In this document: positions 58,021 through 64,000 of the stretch, piece after piece | How positions within the stretch are numbered: the first letter of the stretch is position 1 | Layout of the letters: each line of letters starts with the position of its first letter | Source of the DNA: Pardosa pseudoannulata | Taxonomy: Eukaryota > Arthropoda > Arachnida > Araneae > Lycosidae | Reading direction: 5' to 3' | DNA length: 64,000 bases | Assembly (NCBI GenBank): GCA_032207245.1 | Contig: JAGEOH010000211.1 | Location: 1-64,000 of the forward strand | Position numbers and translations under genes: made by a program | Notes under the pieces: model-generated | The model's database searches: none | What the model was told of the DNA's origin: nothing | Seen by the model: only the letters and a program-made list of their open reading frames with translations

Positions 58021-60260
58021 TTTAGGTTAAATGTGCACAAATGCATCTAGAAAATATTTTTTATGTAATCTGCAATAATGTAGTTTTAAAATTTTTAGAT
58101 ACATTTAGTAAAAATCATGTGTCTTCATAGTTTACCAACTTTCATCAATTAATTTTTATTGGGTACTGTTATTAATAAAAATTCTCTACAATAAATAATA
58201 ATGTTTCCATACATTTGAAAAAAATTATTTTAAATAAATGTTTTAACAAGATTAAAAAACAAATTAAATCTCTGAAACAACTTATAATTTTATAATTATT
58301 GTTGTTTATAACTCATTATGATTCACAAAGAAATAAATGTTTTATAGTTGTGAAACATTTTTAAAGTTTTTTTATAATTTTACTTTTTATATAAACATCA
58401 TTACTGATTCACAAAGAAATAAATGTTTTATAGTTGTGTTTTAACATTTTTCAAATTTTGCTTTTAAACTTATTTTAGGAGTTGTAAATTTCACATCATG
58501 TACTGATAACATCATGTACACATCATTTATGTTAATGATGCATGATAACAGAATAAATGTGTTCTACTTATGTTGCTTTTCCTTATTAAGTTTGATTTTG
58601 TTAAATATAAAATTTTGCTTTTAAAATAAAATTCTTAGATAATCTCCACAATAATAATATACATAATATGTTGGATTATAAAATTTATATATTATATCAT
58701 GTATATTTTAAATTTATCTGAATGTTTTAAAAGTTTTAAACCTGTTATGTTAGAAATCGTAAAAACATCTTGCTGTTATAATGAAATATAAGAGAAGTTT
58801 ATTTACTAGTGATATAGCTTACTGTTTTTTAGAGGAAGAAAATTCATCTGAATGGTCACTTAACAATTCTATTTCTGAAAAACTAAATATTTTTATGTTG
58901 AGCTCTAAGAAAAGTTAATGACAAGTGAACGAAAAGGTCTAAACTTCTTTTTGAGTGCAACGCATTTTAGGGTTGTGTTGCTAACAGACAACTGCAACAA
59001 GCGGCACTGCATGGGGGGGGGGTGCAGAAACAGAACCAAATAATTCAATAAGAAACATTTCCAAAGAACTGAATCTTACTGAGAAAGTGCACAATACCAC
59101 CATGCTTTCCCATAGCAAGTGTGAAGACTCGTCTAAAACTTAAAATAATCCTCAAGCATTGTAACTACTAATAGTGGAAAATTGATCACAAATTGCAAAT
59201 AAAACAGAAACAAGAGTATGCATAAATATATTATGTATGTGTTTTCTATCTCTTCAGAGTGATACAAAAAAGCAATATCTGTAGAACATAAATAATCACG
59301 TATTTAGATATGATTTTCAGAGAAGGTAAAAGTAAATAGTATAATGATTTTTTTTTAAATTACAGATACATGTATTTATAAACACATATATTGACGTGTG
59401 TGTATATGCATATGTGTATAATAATGAGAATCCTGATATATAATTATAAAGTGAAAGTGACTGTAAATTACTTGATTTGCTACATATAAAAATATTCATG
59501 AAGCATAAAAGAGGTCACGAGAAAATTAACTGATTACACATGGAGAAATGTTTTAATAGAAAACAGAATTATTGCTTATTATTAAAATCATCTCTATTTT
59601 CTATTAAAAATTTTAACAATAGCAATATTTACAGCCAAAATTGTATTTCAATCAACATTCACATTAAACTGCAATGCAGTTTTTAACCTCTTTAAAACTA
59701 TAAATTAATAAGTCTGTTTTTTTCCTTACATTAAAATCTATCTTTGCTTCAATGAACAGAAAACAAAGCAAAGCTAGTTAAAATTATTCACCCCCAGCCT
59801 TGTTTTAGACATATGTTTTAATTCTTTTCATTGTTAAAAACAATCTCTCAGCCGATAGGAGGAAACACATTTTGGTGAAATCTATTTTTTTATATCAGTA
59901 TGACACTGAACTCTTTGGTGATGAACTTTCATAGTTTAAATTTTGTTCCTATTAAGCTGTACACAATAACTAAAGTAATTTAGTTGGAGCTATTCTGTAA
60001 ATAAGAATCTGTGTTCAGAAACGCACATTATACCAGGGTTTTTTTTTAAGTAAGATGTTTGATCAAGACTGAACAACATTAATCATCTGCCAAGCCATTT
60101 TTCAGTACACTTTACTTTTTAATATAAAGTAGATACATAAGGCATCCGTTATTAACCAGTTTTTTAATTTCTTCTAGTATTTATCACTATTATAACAATC
60201 GTGTTACAAAGAAATGACTGTAGTAACTCCGATCTATAATAAACCAGTGTATACGTTAAC
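58021..60260. other. Intergenic, no gene seen
   Basis: AT-rich sequence with a short direct repeat and a G-run near 59012-59021. Open frames are short and uninformative. Confidence 0.55.
58318..58442. repeat. Short direct repeat, about 90-bp period
   Basis: gattcacaaagaaataaatg followed by ttttatagttgtg occurs at about 58320 and again at about 58408. Confidence 0.8.
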
Positions 60261-60261
60261 T

Positions 60262-60427
60262 GTGGTTACTCTCTACTATTTTGCTACTTCAGGGCTAATG
60301 AGACCAAGGTCTACAGTTTAGAGCCAATTCTGAGCGACTACGAACTTTCATGCCTGCATGTTGGATGCAAAACCACAGATTCAGTATAAAAAAGCAGAGC
60401 CTTGCCATTTGGTCATAGTTCGGCAAT
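60262..60427 (-). repeat. Old, diverged SINE copy
   Basis: It shares tctactattttgc, gggctaatgagacc, tctacagttta and agccaattctgagcgactacgaac with the intact SINE. The B box is decayed. Confidence 0.7.
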
Positions 60428-61698
60428 CCATTGGGCATCAAAAGGTGCAAAGTGAAATTACTTTTGTTTTTTAAATAGATTCCATTCATCATAACAAGGC
60501 TCCCAATGTAATGGAAGTATAGGAGATCTTTTTTGTACAATCCTATGTTATAACACCTTCCGAATCGCGTTTATCAATCCGAAGGAACTTAGGAGGATTA
60601 GAGAATAATTATACAATTTTAATTCCGGAAAATCACAGATTTCCGGAAATAAATATTCTGGTATATTTATACTTGTATAACTATTATTAAATAAATTAAA
60701 GTAAATGCTAAAAATAGAAATAGTTTTCTATACTACATACTCAACTCTATTTTTTTTAATTTTAATATTAGATAAATCTCGTGGTTACTAAAAATAAATA
60801 TGTTTCGAAGTTAAAATAAATATGTTCTGAAAACCTCCAATTATACCCAACTAAAATTTAAGAAAACTTTTAATTTTATGTGTTAATTCGTTGCATAAAC
60901 TCTTAAAATTGAACAGACGGTTACATTTAATTATTTATTTAAAATCATTGAATGCATCGTTGCTGAGGAGTAGATTGGAGTCTTTAAAGATTTAATCAAA
61001 TGGCTACAAAAAAGCTGACAATTATCTGTTCTTGTATATCATTTTTCACCGTAATTATATTTTAAATATCCTAAAGATATCAATAAAAATTTATAGATTT
61101 TGTCTAATGCCAACTTTTTGGAATATTTATCAAGAAACAGGCTAACTGGATGGGTAATCTGAGAGTTTGTTTCACGTAATTTAGAATTGGAGCCTTTTTC
61201 GGTTCCAATAACAGGATTTTGTCTCCCTGGATTAGTTCTTTAGATACAAAATTTGTTGCTAGCATATTGATAACAGTAAAAAATATTCCATAGAAGAACA
61301 AATTTAAAATTAATGGGAGTGATATAGTTGAATAATGAGAGAATACGAAATATTTCAATAATCCTCAGAATAATGTTATATATAAGGGTAGGGATTTTAT
61401 TACCCCCCGAAAAATCGCATGCATCCACTTTCCAAATATTCTACTCTGCAGCATAAATTATGTATGCTGCAGTATACCAGTGCACTATAGCAGTGAGCTG
61501 TCTTTCGGTACTGATCTATGAGGGTTCCAATCCCGATGCTTACATGTATATAAAAGATATCGTGATAATTATCGCAATTCAAAAATAAAAAAAATACTAT
61601 AGCAATGCAAGAATAACCATTCTACCTTCGCCTGTGTTGAGATGAAACAGAAATTTTGTAAAGAAATAATTTTATATTAGGTTTTAGTTTCAATAATT

Positions 61699-61737
<39 letters not shown>

Positions 61738-64000
61738 AATACATGAAAATTTGGTGCAAAAATCGGTACCAAATATACTAATACAAATTTATGTCTTGCA
61801 AAAACAAACAGCCCAAACTCAAGTTAAAATGTTTAATTTTCAACTAATTTGAAAAAAGATGTAGAAACTTATAACAATTTTTTAATTTCATAAAAAAAGA
61901 GAAAATTAGAATTTTATACATTAATATAAGTATTTTACATGTGCCTAACCAGAATTAACAGCCAAAGTTTTAAAAATTATTGTTAATTTTAAATACACAT
62001 AAAGCTTGTCAAGTCTCGAAGATCATCCCATAAGAAATAATGGATTAAAAAAGTACAGATAAAAATATTCTTTGAGAGACTTATTTACATTTCTTTACGA
62101 AACATCAAGAAGTTACAAGATATTTAAGTGGGGCAGTTAGGGATACATCAGTTACAGCAAACGAAATACTTCCGAACTTAACAAAGCCATGAAAAGCTAT
62201 CAGCGTCTTTGTGCCTCAGGGGATAGGGGTGCATCCTCAAAGAGGGGTTCCCAAACAATAGAGTGGACCTTCCTACCACAAGAGTAAACGTGGGGAAAAA
62301 ATTTCAGAAATGTACGTGATATCCACTTTCGGAGCGCTTTTGGGGTTGAAAATTGTACATGACAACCGCTTAGAAGGTTAACCTAAAGGTTTATTAAAGT
62401 TTTCGTACTTTTATTTGAAAAAGTTTGTAATTGGGATTCACCAGTTTAACATTTTTGTTCTATGAGTCAAATTTCTTAGTTCTAATTGTTTCATAATATG
62501 CCTAATGCTTTGAAAATGAGACCTATTAATTTATATAAATGAAAAATGCATATACATGCATATATATATATATATGCATGTTATATATGTGTGTGTGTGT
62601 ATATACATAGGTAAAGTTTGTTGTATATTATACATATTGCTTGTGTTTCTATCTAACTTGTGTAATATATTATAAACCAAAGAATTAATATGTATATCTA
62701 ATTTGGTATCCTAGGTAATATTTGTAATTCTTTTTCTCCTTTACCAGTATGAAATTATATCTATTGTATGGAACAGAGCTATGCATTACAGTCAATATCC
62801 AAACTCAGGTGGCCTCTTTAGGTGCTGTTATTTATATTATTTACTTTCGATAATGTATAAGGGTGTCATAATATGATTGTTGTTGGTTTATTTATGATAA
62901 TTGCAGACATGTTTTAACCTACTTTACTTTCTTAATTTGATGAGTAACTCCTATGTAATCTTGATCACATATTTTCTTGTTATGTCAGAAAACATCTAAG
63001 AAAGTATAAAATTACATCTTCTGTACTTTTCCTTAAAATTTTATTTTTTATTTTCTTAGTTAGGGTTTGGGCATTTACTCATTTTTAACCAGGGTGTGGT
63101 ATTTTTGTTACCTATAGTGCCCTGAGTGGTTATATATGGCACCTATAAGAGATGTCTATAACGTGTAGCATATTTAGATTAAGATAGACATAGAAAAAAC
63201 CCTGAAATACATTGCATTCAATTCAACCAGGTTCTAACCTGTTATCAAACAAAGCTGTGTCTCAGGTTGCAAAAGTTTTATCTAATTCTAAGACAGTTTT
63301 GATTAAAAATAACTGAAAATCTTGGTTTTAATTTTATTGTTGTTAAAGTATTTTATTTGTACTTAGTTAAATTACACAAATTTTTTAGAATGGAGATTGC
63401 AGTATATTGATATATTTTATCTTGTGTATGCACATATTTTAATGTGTGTTTGAAAATCTGCAATTCAGAATATTTATACCATAAACTATGTTTATGAATT
63501 GGGTACTCCCTTTTTGATAACACAGTTTGTATATTTCTTGGTCATATGAAATGTCATTTATTCTCATTTTTTTTATTTTTAAAGTGGAAAACTATTTTTA
63601 ACGCATATAAGAACAAGTTAACATTAAAATAGACAAAATAAAATAACATTACAAAACAACATCTTTAACTGTAACAGAAATTTGTGCTTGTTAGGAGCAA
63701 TTCAAATCAATCATTGATGTACTGTAGCACCTGACAGGACTTGTTGAGGCAACCATGGACAGTAGATAAGCTGTAGTAGAGGTGAAGAAACAAAATTGAT
63801 CTTTACTGTTAATATTTATAGTATTTTTAGTTTTAATAAAAACTGAGATTTTAACTAAAATTTATATTTATTTTCCATATTTTAATCTTGCTTTTAAAAA
63901 GCAAATAGTGTAATCAAACAATAATTTATAAATCAGATATAAATAACGTATATATGAAAACAAATAAATCTTTTATCTTCATTTTAAACTTTATCCTAAT
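60428..64000. other. Intergenic, no gene seen
   Basis: AT-rich sequence. 61480-61545 has gagggttccaatccc, a B-box-like string that may be another decayed tRNA-derived repeat. A (TA)n run lies at 61700-61735 and a shorter TA/TG run at 62559-62612. No open frame over 85 codons and no recognisable protein motif. Confidence 0.5.

Overview
AT-rich, intron-rich eukaryotic DNA, most likely from an arthropod (an arachnid is my guess, from the style of the retroelements; low certainty). There is no bacterial-type gene organisation. The window has three zones.

Zone 1 (1-24,712): a head-to-tail array of four copies of one Ty3/Gypsy-type LTR retrotransposon, all on the minus strand and sharing single LTRs between neighbours (LTR-internal-LTR-internal...). 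The element encodes Gag with a coiled coil and a CCHC knuckle, an aspartic protease, an integrase and then RT-RNase H. Integrase precedes RT, which is the pol order of Gmr1-like Gypsy elements. Copies 1 and 2 carry RT/RNase H. Copies 3 and 4 share one identical deletion removing nearly all of it, so at least part of the array grew by duplication. Every copy has frameshifts, many in homopolymers. A block at 12,060-13,464 is an A-rich, garbled echo of the element's leader, LTR and 3' end, and is probably an assembly artefact.

Zone 2 (24,713-42,010): a graveyard of other mobile elements. It holds a BEL/Pao RT fragment, two copies of a THAP-domain repeat, a Tc1-like transposase tail, a second Gypsy relative (gag, primer-binding site, LTR), a psq/CENP-B-type transposase remnant, and a third Gypsy element split by a hAT-type MITE (8-bp target duplication) and by a 5.7-kb segment flanked by ~150-bp direct repeats. 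A ~160-bp tandem repeat and several copies of a tRNA-derived SINE with perfect or near-perfect B boxes are also present.

Zone 3 (42,864-57,162): the 3' end of the SETD2/Set2 histone H3K36 methyltransferase gene on the plus strand: two proline-rich exons, the WW-domain exon, a 45-nt exon, and two exons encoding the SRI domain that in this family binds the RNA polymerase II CTD. The SET-domain exons are not in the window. The striking feature is that the WW exon and its flanking introns are tandemly triplicated. All three 213-nt exons are open, keep consensus splice sites and are phase 0-0, so one, two or three WW domains could be included without a frameshift. A SINE present in units 1 and 2, with its empty target site still visible in unit 3, orders the duplications. 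Each duplication also left a stub of the next exon, with its splice acceptor and a nearby in-frame stop.

The rest (57,163-64,000) is AT-rich 3' UTR and intergenic DNA with a few TE remnants and microsatellites.
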